Shown: positions 45,801-56,699, counted from the first letter of the stretch. The stretch is 64,000 nucleotides of DNA from Corythoichthys intestinalis (GCF_030265065.1 NC_080415.1:38854001-38918000); one strand, 5' to 3'. The notes: generated from the letters alone by a model not told the origin. Numbers and translations are program-made.

Positions 45801-48800
45801 TCCTATTATGAAATTAAAAGGATCATATCTCCGGCTTTCCGTAGTCGATCGGTGCCAAATAAAAACTGGGAGGGTTAAATTTCGCGCTTTCGAGTCACGT
45901 TGAGGGCAAAAAAAAAAAAATCTTAAATAGCATTAATATGTGAATTAGAATCATATTTTGAGACGATTCGACTAGATACAACAAATTGGCAAAGCGCAGA
46001 TGATGAGAAATTGGTCTTTTAATCTGCTGTTTAGCCACGCCTGTCATTATAACGCTCTAGCGTCCCCAACTGGGGTATGACATCGGCAGGGTCACGATTT
46101 CAGCTGATTTAGAACTCAGCCCATGGAGAGGGAAGATTCAGAGTGACGAAAATATGACACAGAGCAGCAAAATGTCATGATTGTTTCAATCTCTACTCCA
46201 ATATTTTTGCAGGATATTCTTTTTATCGAAGTATTTGTACCTAAATAAATGGTCAGTCTTGTGCTAAATGAAATATGAAATATTCAAAATGTATTTAATC
46301 AGTACAACAGGGCAAAATGACTGCATAATTGTCAAAACTGTTGACTTCTTGCACCCCCCAAATGGTATTTTATGCCACTGGAGTTAGTCCGGCTTTTGTC
46401 ATTTCCCTGCCCCGGCTTCGGAGAGCGTAAACAAACCGCGAGGTGTGACAGCTAGCCGACACGCTAACCCGAACCGAGCGTCGTTTCCAAGTCTCATACT
46501 CGCCGTTCGAAGTGAAAAATCATACAAAACTACCCCGGACCATATCACACGGCGTCGGGGTTGTCAATTGTCTTCGCCGATCGGCAAAATCAGCTGAATC
46601 TGCAGTCCATCTGCAATTCTGCATGCCTTAAAGCAATGCTGTATTGTCAGATGCTGACCCAGGTGACGTCACATTCGCATTTGTTCTCAACCCCAGACTG
46701 GAGCCGGAAGTCACTCGTATTCATGGCGCGGGATTCAAAAAATTGAATAGATAAAACCATCGCTTCCACACACATCCAAGCGGTCCATTTCATTCAAGAG
46801 CATAAAATACCGCGTGAAATATGAAATAAACATGCTTTTTGCTGTCATAGGCACTTAACAGTATTATAATATATTACTTTATTGCCATAGTGCATGACAG
46901 TGGATGTCTTGTACTTCCACAGTGCGAACATACCAGACGGAGCGTTGCAGTCCGGGGAAGAACTTTGTCACTATCTGCCACCTTTTCCCGCAAGAGGAAC
47001 GGGCTTCCACCGCTACGTTTACATCCTTTTCCAGCAGGAAGGGCCGATAAACTTCCAAGAAGATAGAAGGCCATCGCCGTGGTAAGCCACATGCAAGTTT
47101 TTTCCAACCCTCCAGACATGAAAAATAGTGTTCACCTTATTTTTCCAGTCACTTGCTGGAACACCGTACTTTCAAAACAGTGGATTTCTACAGAAAGCAT
47201 CAGGATAGCATGACACCAGCAGGTCTGGCGTTTTTCCAGTCCCAGTGGGACGAATCTGTGACGACCACCTTTCACAACACACTCGGTGAGTAATATAGTC
47301 ACCTACCTGGTATTCCAATCGACATGTATACCGTTTTGAAAAGATGTCAGTGTTTAATAAAGGAAGCAACCAGTTTCTAGTAGGGCTGCAGCTATCGATC
47401 ATTTAAGTATTCGATTAATTCATCTATTGGTTATTGCGGATAATCGAGTCATCAGATTACTAACATAAAAATACTACGTATATATAATGCTAATGTTAAA
47501 TGCTAATGTTTCTGGTGCAACCCAGATTGTTTCTGGTGCGCACCAGATTGCTTAAAATTAATTTTATTTCAGTCGATATCCCTTTAGGTGCTCTGTATTA
47601 AACGATATTAAAAAAAGTTAAGAAAATTAGGATCTAAATACAACAGAACAATTGGCTAAATTTAAGCAATAAGCCAATTGTTATAAACATTAGCATTCTA
47701 CGTATAACAGTTAAGCTAGCGGACTTTTGCTATGCAAGTCAGCCAGTTGCTGTAAACATTAGCATTATATAGCATTTAAGCTAGCACTTTTGCTATGCAA
47801 GTTAGCCATTTGCAACAATGCAACAATTGGCTAACTTGCATTGCAAAAGTTCGCTAGTTTAAATACTATATACAATGCTAATATTTAATGCTAATGTTTC
47901 TGGTACGTACCAGATTGTTTCTGGTGAAAAATTAGGAAAATTAGTATCTAAGTACAACAAAAGAACAATTGACTAAATTTAAGCAATAAACCAATTGTTA
48001 TAAACATTTGCATTCTATATATAGCATTTAAGCTAGTGGACTTTTGCTGTGCAAAATAGCCAATTGTTGTATAGATTAGCATTATATAGCATTTAAGCTA
48101 GCGGACGTTTGCTACGCAAGTTAGCCAATTACAACAAAGCAACAATTGGCTAACTTGCATTGCAAAAGTCCGCTAGCTTAAATTCTCTATTTAATGCTAA
48201 TGTTAAATGCTAATGTTTCTGGTGCGGAAACAATCAACGAGTCTCAACGAGACTCAATCAAGAGCCCGCTCGCTTAAATACTATATATAATGCTAATGTT
48301 TAATGCTGAAGTTTCCGGTGCTAACCAGATTGTTTCAGGTGCGCACCAGTTTTTTTCCACACCAGAAACGATCTAGTGCGCACCAAATTGCTTGATTTTA
48401 TTTTATTTCAGTGGATATCCCTTTATGGGCTCAGATTGAAACGATATAAAACATTTTTTAAGAAAATAAGGATCTAAGTACAACAAAAGAACAATTGACA
48501 AAATTTAAGCAATAAGCCAATTGTTATAAACTTTAGCATTCCATATATAGCATTTAAGCTAGTGGACTTTTGCTATGCAAGTGAGCCAGTTGTTGTAAAC
48601 ATTAGCATTATATTTAAGCTTTCGGACTTTTGCTATGCAAGTTTGTCAATTGCAACAATTAGCTAACTTGCAATGCAAAAGTCTGCTAGCTTAAATTCTA
48701 TATATAATGCCAATATTTAATGCTAATACTATTGTTTCTGATGCGCACCAGATTGCTTAAATTTATTTTATTTCTGCCAATGTCCCTTTAGGGGGTCTGT

Positions 48801-49426
48801 ATGACACGAAAAAATAAAAATGAGGATCTAATTACACCGAAAGAACAATTGGCTAACTTGCAAAGCAAAAGTCTACTCGCTTAAATTTTGTAAAACAAAT
48901 TGTTCAACCCAAAAAACTGCTACATATACTTCTTAACTAAATAATGAATACATAAAGAAACATTAGCTCAAACAAAACATACCTTAGGTTGGTCTAAACA
49001 GGGAGCAGCTGGATTCAGCCATGTGAGACCATGTCATATTCACTGTTGCCACTAGAGGGCAGTGTAAATCAATAAATCTAAATGCAAAACTTTTTGCAAC
49101 CAAGTAAACGAATGCTCAAAGCAGCAAGCTTTTTTCCTAATCAAATTACTCGAGTTAATGAATTAGCCTACTAGTGGTAAACTCATTTCAATTCACTTTC
49201 TGTTTATTGGTTGTATCGTAGATCGTCAATTGATTTCCTGACACGTGGATCGATAATTGAACATCAATTTGTGTATTTTTGATATGCAGACATGGCGGAG
49301 CCCGTGTTTGAATTCATCCGTCCTCCAGTATACCATCCACCACAAGTGAAATTCCCCCACAGACAACCTCTACGATACCTGGACCGATACAGAGATGGAA
49401 AGGAGCAAACCTATGGCATATACTGA
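39867..49426 (+). CDS. mrpl38: Mitochondrial large ribosomal subunit protein mL38 (PEBP-like)
   Basis: Eight coding exons (39867-39951, 43076-43264, 44875-45077, 45154-45226, 45378-45423, 46923-47081, 47149-47285, 49290-49426) join in frame to 342 residues; human is about 380. The basic, Ser/Val-rich start [18 protein letters not shown] fits a mitochondrial targeting peptide. The body matches MRPL38: [66 protein letters not shown], then the phosphatidylethanolamine-binding-protein fold ([48 protein letters not shown]) and the C-terminus [19 protein letters not shown] then TYGIY. It is a structural part of the mitoribosome central protuberance. Poly(A) signal AATAAA at 49554. Introns 1, 2, 5 and 7 carry transposons. 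Confidence 0.97.
40318..40520 (+). repeat. Common teleost interspersed repeat fragment
   Basis: The phrases TCAAAGCGCTTTACAC, TCTTGCTCAAGGATACTTAG and GAACCCACAACCTCTGGGTT then ACTGAGCCACGCC form a well-known teleost repeat tail. The ORFs through it are not genes. In mrpl38 intron 1. Confidence 0.6.
40835..40905 (+). repeat. hAT-like repeat end (CAGGGGTCGGCAATCC)
   Basis: CAGGGGTCGGCAATCCAAAA followed by AAAGAGCCATATTGG, related to the end at 26086. Truncated. Confidence 0.6.
40972..41519 (+). mobile_element. hAT-type non-autonomous element (TAGTGCTGCAGC ends)
   Basis: Ends TAGTGCTGCAGCGATTAATC and ATAGCTGCAGCCCTA, flanked by GTATTCGC/GTATTAGC (7 of 8). Pieces of the same family occur at 18535-18670, 42603-42960 and 47385-49175. 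Non-coding, in mrpl38 intron 1. Confidence 0.8.
41532..42602 (-). mobile_element. Tc1-like element (family D), foldback derivative
   Basis: The left TIR CAGTCCCTGACAAAAGTCTT follows a TA. The minus strand 42417-41845 is one open 190-residue frame covering the catalytic half of a Tc1 transposase: [17 protein letters not shown] (first Asp region), [27 protein letters not shown] (second Asp), [17 protein letters not shown] (Glu), ending GSHTKY. The DNA-binding N-terminus is absent. Instead, 42420-42602 repeats, in inverted orientation, the sequence of about 42120-42303 (again GGGKIMV and LQQDGAPSH, on the plus strand). This leaves a 0.18-kb-arm hairpin around a spacer of about 0.12 kb. There is no right TIR. 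Non-functional. Confidence 0.8.
42603..42960 (-). repeat. hAT-type element fragment (CTAATGTTT/GCTAGCTTAAA family)
   Basis: Phrases such as CTTAAATGCTACAAATGCTAA, CTTAGGTAGGCCAAACCAG and CACTAGAGGGCAGTGTG correspond to the interior of the larger element at 47385-49175. Truncated at both ends. Confidence 0.5.
43617..44745 (-). mobile_element. CATAGACTT-TIR element, copy 3, with four ~190-bp tandem units
   Basis: Ends CATAGACTTCATGATG and TATAAAGTCTATG are inverted repeats. From about 43690 to 44430 four diverged units of roughly 190-200 bp repeat GTGAATAAATGCTTAAATCC, TCGATTCTTGGTTAAAAG and TGCTAGTCTGTTAGTGAATG. The remaining 0.3 kb is the inverse of the left parts of 6467-8104 and 9252-12204. 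Lies in mrpl38 intron 2. Confidence 0.7.
45437..46000 (+). mobile_element. CAGAGGTGGG-family hAT-type element, truncated
   Basis: Starts abruptly at CTCAAAATAATATTACTTAA and shares CAAAAAGCATGAGTGACCTC-type sequence, GATCATATCTCCGGCTTTCC and CGCGCTTTCGAG with 23562-24437. Both termini are missing. In mrpl38 intron 5. The rest of that intron, to 46922, includes a GC-richer patch (46380-46760) in which I recognise nothing. Confidence 0.65.
47385..49175 (+). mobile_element. Large hAT-type derivative with internal repeat array
   Basis: The left end TAGGGCTGCAGCTATCGATC and right end TTTTTTCCTAATCAAATTAC then TCGAGTTAATGAATTAG match the two termini of the 0.55-kb element at 40972-41519. The interior is a set of diverged repeats in both orientations built from GCTAACTTGCATTGCAAAAG, its complement, TATATATAATGCTAATGTT, and TTTCTGGTGCGCACCAGATT. 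No coding frame. It occupies most of mrpl38 intron 7. Confidence 0.65.
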
Positions 49427-49744
49427 TTAACAGCTGGCATTTTTAACCTTTTAAATAGACTGACAAGACCTTGTAAATACCTTTTAGAGTCACAATACTT
49501 GTGGCTTTTTGTGTGTCAGGTTGTTTCATGGAGTAAAGGTTGAACATGTGCTGAATAAATAAGGCCTTTGTCATGATTATTCATATTGTTTATATCTACA
49601 TCTTGATGGTACAAATACCTACACAGTATCAAATTGTATGGCTGTTCATTTTTCATAATTTATTGTGGGGATGCTTTGCACCGCAATGTTGGGCGTCCGT
49701 GACCATAATGTTTACGTCAAAAATGCGGGTTTTTCCCCCAATGA

Positions 49745-50639
49745 CAGAGGTGGGTAGAGAAGCCAAAATTTTTACTCAAGTAAGAGCGTTACTTTAAAAT
49801 AATATTACTCAAGTAAAAGTAGTCATCCATAAAATGTACTCAAGTACAAGTAAAAAATATCCAGTTAAAAGAATACTCAAGTAATGAGTAACATTTTGAG
49901 AAACTGATTTTATTTTTTTTAACGGTATTTTTTTTCTCTCAGCACTAACTTGTATAATTGAACTGTTGTTATAATGATGCTGTACAATAACCCATTACAA
50001 AACCCCATTAAGCCAATGAAATAAATATAACAAATCATTAAAGACAACAAAAAAACAACAACTAATGAGGCATTATTCGTCCAAAGAGCATGAGTGCACT
50101 GCCCTCTAATGGAGATAATACTTCCTAGTTTGAATAGTGAATTATGTAGTTACTATTATGATATTAAAGGGATCATATCTCCGCTTTTCCGTGGTCTATG
50201 GGTGCTAAATAATTAATAAATAAATCCGCGCTTTCGATTCATGTTGAGGGCAGCGCTCTATGTCCAATACTTCATTTGTTACAGTCCTTCAAGAGAGCTC
50301 GCCCTACAACAGGCTTGCGTGAGCATATAGAACAGCAAGGTTGCGTCTGATTGGTGTAATGGAGTCATGTGATTAATGTTGCGACGTCTCATTGGTGAAA
50401 TTAGTAGCGCTACTCTTGGCAATAGCATCGCTAGCAAAAAAAAAATTAATCTAATATGTAGAATAAAGAGGGAAAATGTAACGACGCTTGTGTAGCCCAA
50501 AGTAGCGGAGTAAGAGTAGCGTTTTTTCTTCACAAATTACTCAAGTAAAAGTAAAAAGTATGGCTTGGTAAAACTACTCTTAGAAGTACATTTTTCTCAA
50601 AAAGTCACTCAACATATAACGCATTACTACCCACCTCTG
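49745..50639 (+). mobile_element. hAT-type non-autonomous element (CAGAGGTGGG family), copy 2
   Basis: Ends CAGAGGTGGGTAGAGAAGCC and CATTACTACCCACCTCTG. Interior matches 23562-24437 (for instance TCAAGTAAAAGTAAAAAGTA). I could not see a convincing 8-bp duplication. It lies 0.3 kb past mrpl38. Confidence 0.75.
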
Positions 50640-50743
50640 ATGACAAACACGTTTCAGTTTCAAAATATACCCTGTCCTACATTTTTAAAAATCAAATTTA
50701 CACACCCAAAACTTCAGGAAATCAACTCGCACAAAAATTGTGG

Positions 50744-51195
50744 ACAGTAATCCCTAGTTTTTCGCGGTCAATTGGAAAATCAAAAATTCGCGATGTAGAG
50801 GCAACGTTGATTTACATTTTTTTTTTTTTTTTTTTTTTTAAATTTGTGTTCAATGTATTTATTCAGATTTAACAGCATTGCAAAGAGATACATTTGACAC
50901 GTTTTCCCCCAAAGTATAATTAAAAAATATATATATACTCCATGTATGTATTATAAATGTTTTAAGCACCGCAAATGTAATAATTATATAAAAGAAAACA
51001 ATGATTTGTACATGTATATACATGCATGTATCTTAACATTCTTAAATGACACATTAGACTCCAGTGGCTCCTTCCTTGACTGACGATGAAGAAGAAACAC
51101 CTGTGGACTTCAATGAAGACACAATGAACAGGTGTCAAGGAAGCCTTATACATTGCCTAAAAAATCTGCGAATAACTGAAAAATTTTCGGTGAAA
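50744..51195. repeat. Interspersed repeat related to 8369-9030
   Basis: Begins ACAGTAATCCCTAGTTTTTC with GCGGTCAATTGG, then a poly-T run and TTCAATGTATTTATTCAGAT. Ends near AAATCTGCGAATAACTG. Just after it (51235-51320) is a further CAGAGGTGGG-family fragment, then sequence with CGAACTGTTGACCC and CCACGGCCACCCC that resembles a SINE tail. Confidence 0.5.
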
Positions 51196-51721
51196 ATACT
51201 CAAGTCTGCTTAAGATATTTGATTTTTCGTTTAAGCAATGGTATTTTTATTCTTTGCACAAAGGTATCTATATGAACTGTTATTATTCTACTGTACTAGA
51301 ACATGTCACATAAACACAGCCAAGAATCGAACTGTTGACCCTTTAGTCCAAGGACAACATGACCTACCAACTATGCCACGGCCACCCCAGAACACATACC
51401 ATACGACTTTTATACGTCTTAATTTCCTGATTTTTTTTCGTGCTCCAAATTATGTGAATTGGACCCCAAAAAAACTGTAGAATGAGATACATTTACAATT
51501 GAAATTTGAAAATGCAAAAGTCTTTGCCGTTGGAAATGATTGGTGTCATTTTGTGTGTTTGTTTTTGGTCAAAAAGCCAGTATTTTTTCAGTAAATGTCT
51601 GTGCGTGTGATTTTTGTGAGAATCGTACAAACTGGAGCAGCTCATGGTTTGAATCTATATCAATTTGGGTTTGACTTTTGTGTGTGATTGGGTGTGTGTG
51701 TGTGTGTGCAGCTTGTTAAAG

Positions 51722-51764
51722 CCAATTGGAAGCAGCTGTGGTCCCTAGCGCATCACCTATAAAA
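51722..51764 (+). promoter_or_regulatory. Gene A core promoter (CCAAT, CAGCTG E-box, TATA)
   Basis: GCCAATTGGAAGCAGCTG ends at 51738 and TATAAAA is at 51758-51764, 46 bp before the ATG. Genes B and C have the same arrangement, with CAGCTG 24-25 bp upstream of TATA. In gene B the CCAATT box also keeps its place. Confidence 0.75.
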
Positions 51765-51803
51765 TGTGATCTGGTTGTTCCTCTCTTCACTGTCACGGAA
51801 GCA

Positions 51804-53574
51804 ATGGCTGTCGTTTGGCTCTCGGTTGTTCTGGCATGGATGGTCCTCGTGGACAAAGGTGAGTCATTCATTTTTTTTTATCTCAGAGTGTTTTTCTACT
51901 GTTCTGATATACCAATGAGTTTGTACTTTTTGTCTGCAGGCCTTTGTTTTCCAGCCGGTGCCGCTATGCAAGATCAGGCTGGTGTTTGGACTAAAAATGG
52001 TGTGTCAGGTTGCAAAAAAAAAAAAGTTTTTGAGTTGAAACTGTCGGTGGTGATAAAACGTGTTTTTTGCTACAGATGAGGCCAATGATGCGGACCTTAG
52101 TACTCTTAATCTTCTCCAAGCTTGGGGTTCTCTATTGGAGCAGCACACTAAAGGTGATTTATGACTTGAGCTACTTGCATTTTCCTCATTTAATTTGCCT
52201 CTTATAATTTGGGTGTGGGGTTCTAATGATCCAAAATCAAGCTAAGTGATTCCACACCAAGCAAAAGTTGTAAACAATTTAAAGTTCTTTTGTAAAACGG
52301 GTCTGAACAAGTGAATCTTCAAGCATTTTGCTGTAAATTTGGACAATGATGTAATGCAATAAAGTTCTCCAGCTGGCAGACGTTCACACATGACTTATTT
52401 CATTTTTATTTGAATGGCAATTCACACCATTGCCGTGTAAAGTGCTTCAGGACTCTTGTCTGTAAAAGGTGTGTAACGGTTTGTTTTTCCCGTTTAAGAA
52501 ATGCTGACAACCAATGAAGTGGAAATTGATACGGTGTATAACCTGGGAAAGATTGCCTATCTTGATAAGCCAGTGATGTCCACCAACACGTCTTCAGCCC
52601 ACCAGCAGTACGACAAGCCCGTGATGGCCACCAACACGTCTTCAGCCCACCAGCAGTACGACAAGCCCGTGATGGCCACCAACACGTCTTCGACGCACCA
52701 GCAGTACGACAAGCCCGTGATGGCCACCAACACGACGCACCAGCAGTACGACAAGCCCGTGATGGCCACCAACACGACGCACCAGCAGTACGACAAGCCC
52801 GTGATGGCCACCAACACGACGCACCAGCAGTACGACAAGCCCGTGATGGCCACCAACACGACGCACCAGCAGTACGACAAGCCCGTGATGGCCACCAACA
52901 CGACGCACCAGCAGTACGACAAGCCCGTGATGGCCACCAACACGACGCACCAGCAGTACGACAAGCCCGTGATGGCCACCAACACGACGCACCAGCAGTA
53001 CGACAAGCCCGTGATGGCCACCAACACGACGCACCAGCAGTACGACAAGCCCGTGATGGCCACCAACACGACGCACCAGCAGTACGACAAGCCCGTGATG
53101 GCCACCAACACGACGCACCAGCAGTACGACAAGCCCGTGATGGCCACCAACACGACGCACCAGCAGTACGACAAGCCCGTGATGGCCACCAACACGACGC
53201 ACCAGCAGTACGACAAGCCCGTGATGGCCACCAACACGACGCACCAGCAGTACGACAAGCCCGTGATGGCCACCAACACGACGCACCAGCAGTACGACAA
53301 GCCCGTGATGGCCACCAACACGACGCACCAGCAGTACGACAAGCCCGTGATGGCCACCAACACGACGCACCAGCAGTACGACAAGCCCGTGATGGCCACC
53401 AACACGACGCACCAGCAGTACGACAAGCCCGTGATGGCCACCAACACGACGCACCAGCAGTACGACAAGCCCGTGATGGCCACCAACACGACGCACCAGC
53501 AGTACGACAAGCCCGTGATGGCCACGACCACTGCCTCAGCCAGTCCAGATGAAGTGTCAGCAGTTGATGTTTGA
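51804..53574 (+). CDS. Gene A: secreted repeat protein with one N-glycosylation sequon per repeat
   Basis: Exons 51804-51858, 51940-51999, 52076-52153 and 52499-53574 join in frame (all introns phase 1) to 422 residues. A hydrophobic signal peptide (MAVVWLSVVLAWMVLVDKG) is followed by LCFPAGAAMQDQAGVWTKN, a helical exon (DLSTLNLLQAWGSLLEQHTK) and a lead-in EVEIDTVYNLGKIAYLDKPVM. Then come three 16-residue units (YDKPVMATNTSSAHQQ type) and 19 units of YDKPVMATNTTHQQ, ending ASASPDEVSAVDV. Each full unit holds an N-T-S/T sequon, about 22 in all. Poly(A) signal AATAAA at 53602. I do not recognise it by sequence. The layout resembles fish egg hyosophorin precursors, which are cortical-alveolus proteins with short glycosylated repeats; a mucin-like secreted coat protein is another possibility. 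It is first of three tandem paralogues. Confidence 0.85.
52561..53544 (+). repeat. Coding minisatellite: 3 x 48 bp then 19 x 42 bp
   Basis: The TAC of successive units falls every 42 bp from 52705 to 53503, giving exactly 19 units. By eye they show no base difference. Preceding units carry an extra Ser-Ala or Ser-Thr codon pair (48 bp). The array stays in frame throughout. The long antisense frames through it exist only because the unit length is a multiple of three. Confidence 0.95.
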
Positions 53575-53619
53575 AGACGTTACAATGCTGTTGTGAAAAC
53601 TAATAAAAAGCAACTTGTT

Positions 53620-53977
53620 ACTTACAGTGAAATGGTTATTTCCAAGTATCAACTTTGATTATAAGTGCATTTTGTTTTACATTTATGATCCTTCCTAAAA
53701 CTGGCAATCTGTAATGGTTTACAAGTTCCCCCCTTCAATCACTGGGCTGATGGTAGTCTCATTACTTTGCCTACTTCATCACACAGTGCAACAGAACGAG
53801 GACAACTGTTTAAAACTACAACCACCCCCCCAGCAAAAAGTGTGGAATTGCCAGTCTCTGCTGAGCACTGACATTTTATGTAGAACACTTAAAAAGCTTA
53901 AATGGTTCAAAAGTGCAACTCTAGCATTCGGAAACGCTAAACATTGTGGTCGGTAAATGTTACTTTTATAGAGCAAG
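53620..53977. other. Spacer after gene A, nothing recognised
   Basis: No repeat terminus, exon or promoter motif identified. Confidence 0.4.
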
Positions 53978-55168
53978 TGCAGGGAAATTGGAATCACTCC
54001 ATTCTGAGGAAAATATAACTAGTATTTAGTTGCACCCTCTGGCTTTTATGACAACTTAGTCTCTGAGGCACTGACTTGAGTATTCATCAATTTGGTGCCA
54101 ACTCTAATTGCAGTTGCCAGATCATCCTTGCAGGTCGGAGCCTTGCTTTGGACATCACAGGTTTTCAATAGTGTTGATCTGGGCTATTTGCAGGCCATGA
54201 CATTGAGTCTCCAAGGAATGCTTTAACAGTTTTGGCTCTATGGCATGATGCATTGTCATCTTGAAAAATGACGTTTTCAATTGAAGGGATAAGAAAGCTG
54301 TCTAAAATTTCAATGTAAACTTGTACATTTATTGAAGATTTAACCACAGTGCCTTTGCTTGACATGCAGCCACATAGGAAGGACTGGGGAATTTTGATGT
54401 TTTCTTCAGGCAGTCATCTTTTTAAATCTCACTGGAACGGCACCAAACAAAAGTTCCAGCATCATCACCTATGCAGATTCTTGAGCCTTTAAACCTTGTC
54501 CAATGCAGATTCTTGACTTTTGACAAGGTGATGATGGTTTGCTCTACATGATAAAATGTCTGAGTGAGTGCTGTGTTTTTGGTGCTGTTCCAGTGAGATT
54601 TACAAAGATGACTGCCTGAAGAAAACGTCAAAATTCCCTCAATCCTTGGTGATATGGGGCTGCAAAAAAGGTTCCAGCATCATCACCTTGTCCAATGCAG
54701 ATTTTTGACTCTTGACAAGGTGATGATGCTGGAACTTTTGGTTTGGTGCTGTTCCAGTGAGATTTACAAAGATGACTGCCTGAAGAAAACATCCAAATTC
54801 CCTCAGTCCTTGATGATATGGGGCTGCATGTCAGGCAAAGGCACTGGGGAGATGGCTGTGGTTAAATCTACAATAAATGAGCAGGTTTACATTGGGATTT
54901 TAGACAGCTTTCTTATTCCTTCAATTGAAAATATGTCATTTTCCAAGATGACAATGCATCATGCCACAGAGCTAAAACTGTTCCTTGGAGAAAAACTCAT
55001 GCAGTCAATGTCATGGCCTGCAAAAAGCCCAGATCTCAACCCTACTGAAAACCTGTGGTGGAAATATGGGGGAAAAATGGTCCACAGCAAGGCTCCGACC
55101 TGCAAGGATGATCTGGCAAATGCAATCAAAGAGAGTTGGCACCAAATTGATTAAGAATACTCAAGTCC
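53978..55168. mobile_element. Tc1-like element (family E), foldback derivative
   Basis: Two inverted copies of the same transposase segment face each other. The left copy (about 54060-54420, minus strand) reads GTVVKSSINVQVYIEILDSF, LIPSIENVIFQDDNASCHRA and SMSWPANSPD. The right copy (about 54790-55154, plus strand) reads MIWGCMSGKGTGEMAVVKST, QVYIGILDSFLIPSIEN, SMSWPAKSPDLNPTENLWW and ANAIKESWHQID. Between them (54430-54790) are more short inverted pieces (CCAGCATCATCACCT against AGGTGATGATGCTGG). The arms are diverged, and the left one lacks a central part present in the right. Dead. It abuts a family-C Tc1 fragment. Confidence 0.8.
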
Positions 55169-55169
55169 A

Positions 55170-56659
55170 TGCCACAGTGCCATGAGCTTTACACTTATTG
55201 ATTACACTGTGCACGGTAGACACAGGAACATTCAGGTCTTTGGAGATGGACTTGTAGCCTTGAGATTGCCCATGGATTCTCACAATTTTTCTTCTAAAGC
55301 CCTCAGACAGTTCTTTGGGTTTCGTTCTTTCCTCCATGCTCAATGTGGTACACAAGGACACAGGACAGAGGTTGAGTCAACTTTAATCCATTTTAACTGG
55401 CTGCACGTGTGATTTAGTTATTGCCACCACCAGTTATGTGCCACAGTAGCTGTTAATTACACAAATTAGAGTAGCATCACACGATTTTTCAAAGGGTGCC
55501 AATACTTTTGTCAGGGCCGTTTTTGAAATTTTGTGTAAAATGTAGGGCTGTCAAAATTATCGCGTTAACGGGCGTTAATTAATTTTTAAAATGAATCACG
55601 TTAAAATATTTGACGCAATTAACGCAGATGCCCCACTCAGACAGATTTAAATGATAGTACAGTGAAACGCTCACTTGTTGTGTTTTATGGAGTTTTGCCG
55701 CCCTCTGCTGGCGCTTGGGTGCGACTGATTTTATAGGCTTCAGCACCCATGAGCATTGCGTAAGTAATCATTGACATCAACAATGGTGGGCTACTAGTTT
55801 ATTTTTTTGATTGAAAATTTTACAAATTTTATTAAAACGAAAACATTAAGAGGGGTTTTGATATAAAATTTCTATAACTTGTACTAACATTTATCTTTTA
55901 AGAACTACAAGTCTTTCTATCCATGGATCGCTTTAACAGAATGTTAATAATGGTAATGCCATCTTGTTGATTTATTGTTATAATAAACAAATACAGTCCT
56001 TATGTACCGTACTGTATGTTGAATGTATATTTCCGTCTTGTCTTATCTTTCCATTCCAACAATAATTTACAGAAAAATATGGCATATTTTATAGATGGTT
56101 TGAATTGCGATTAATTGCGATTAATTAAGATTAATTCATTTATAAGCTGTAATTAACTCGATTAAAAAAGGGGCCCATATTTTTGGCCCACCATTTCGTC
56201 ACAGTGTACTGTGAAACCCATACATGCAATCCAACCCATACGTCCATATTTTGTATATTAATCAGATTTTGTTGCACTGCATACTTCAAACTTCTCACCC
56301 CAAATGATTGTCAGTACTTACAGTAGGTAGCGCCAAAGAACTTTTATTTTTTTAAAGCTTGTAATCAAGTATCAAAACTCACAAAAGCCAAATAAAGCAA
56401 ACTGTAGTAAACAGAACAGAACATAAATTAAACAATTGCCAGATTGGGGCCCCCATAGGGTTCAGGGGCCTTAAGCAGCTGCATAGTCTGTGTATAGGCT
56501 GGGCTGGCCCTGTTTGACAGCCCTAGTAAAATGATAATGATTTAATGTTTTTTTTCATTGCAAGCAAAATGAAGATATTTCTACCAATGCATTTGTAATT
56601 GGAATCATTTTTCTGGAAGAAATTGAACATTTATCTGACAGAATTGCTTGCCGGCACTG
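55170..56659 (-). mobile_element. Tc1-like element (family C), copy 3, partial, with hAT insertion
   Basis: 55170-55534 encodes, on the minus strand, an N-terminal transposase piece (RRKIVRIHGQSQGYKSISKD, STVHSVINKC), followed by the family's outer region. The element resumes at 56534 and closes with GCCGGCACTG at 56659 before TA. The gap is the hAT-type element 55543-56525. The catalytic half is missing. Confidence 0.82.
55543..56525 (+). mobile_element. hAT-type non-autonomous element (TAGGGCTGTC family), intact ends
   Basis: Perfect 8-bp duplications GTAAAATG (55535-55542 and 56526-56533). Ends TAGGGCTGTCAAAATTATCG and TGTTTGACAGCCCTA. From about 56168 to 56515 it carries a further repeat with GGGGCCCATATTTTTGGCCC and TAGGCTGGGCTGGCCCTG, which is the inverse of 57312-57733. 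Non-coding. Confidence 0.88.
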
Positions 56660-56660
56660 T

Positions 56661-56668
56661 ATATGTGT

Positions 56669-56699
<31 letters not shown>

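Noticed and set aside
52557-53531. Two long antisense frames (324 and 284 residues) through the gene A repeats
   Set aside because: The 42-bp unit is a multiple of three, so any frame without a stop in one unit stays open throughout. There are no splice sites, start context or lead-in sequence on the minus strand.
52561-53544. CRISPR-like array
   Set aside because: Units are directly adjacent with no unique spacers, in frame, within a spliced eukaryotic gene.
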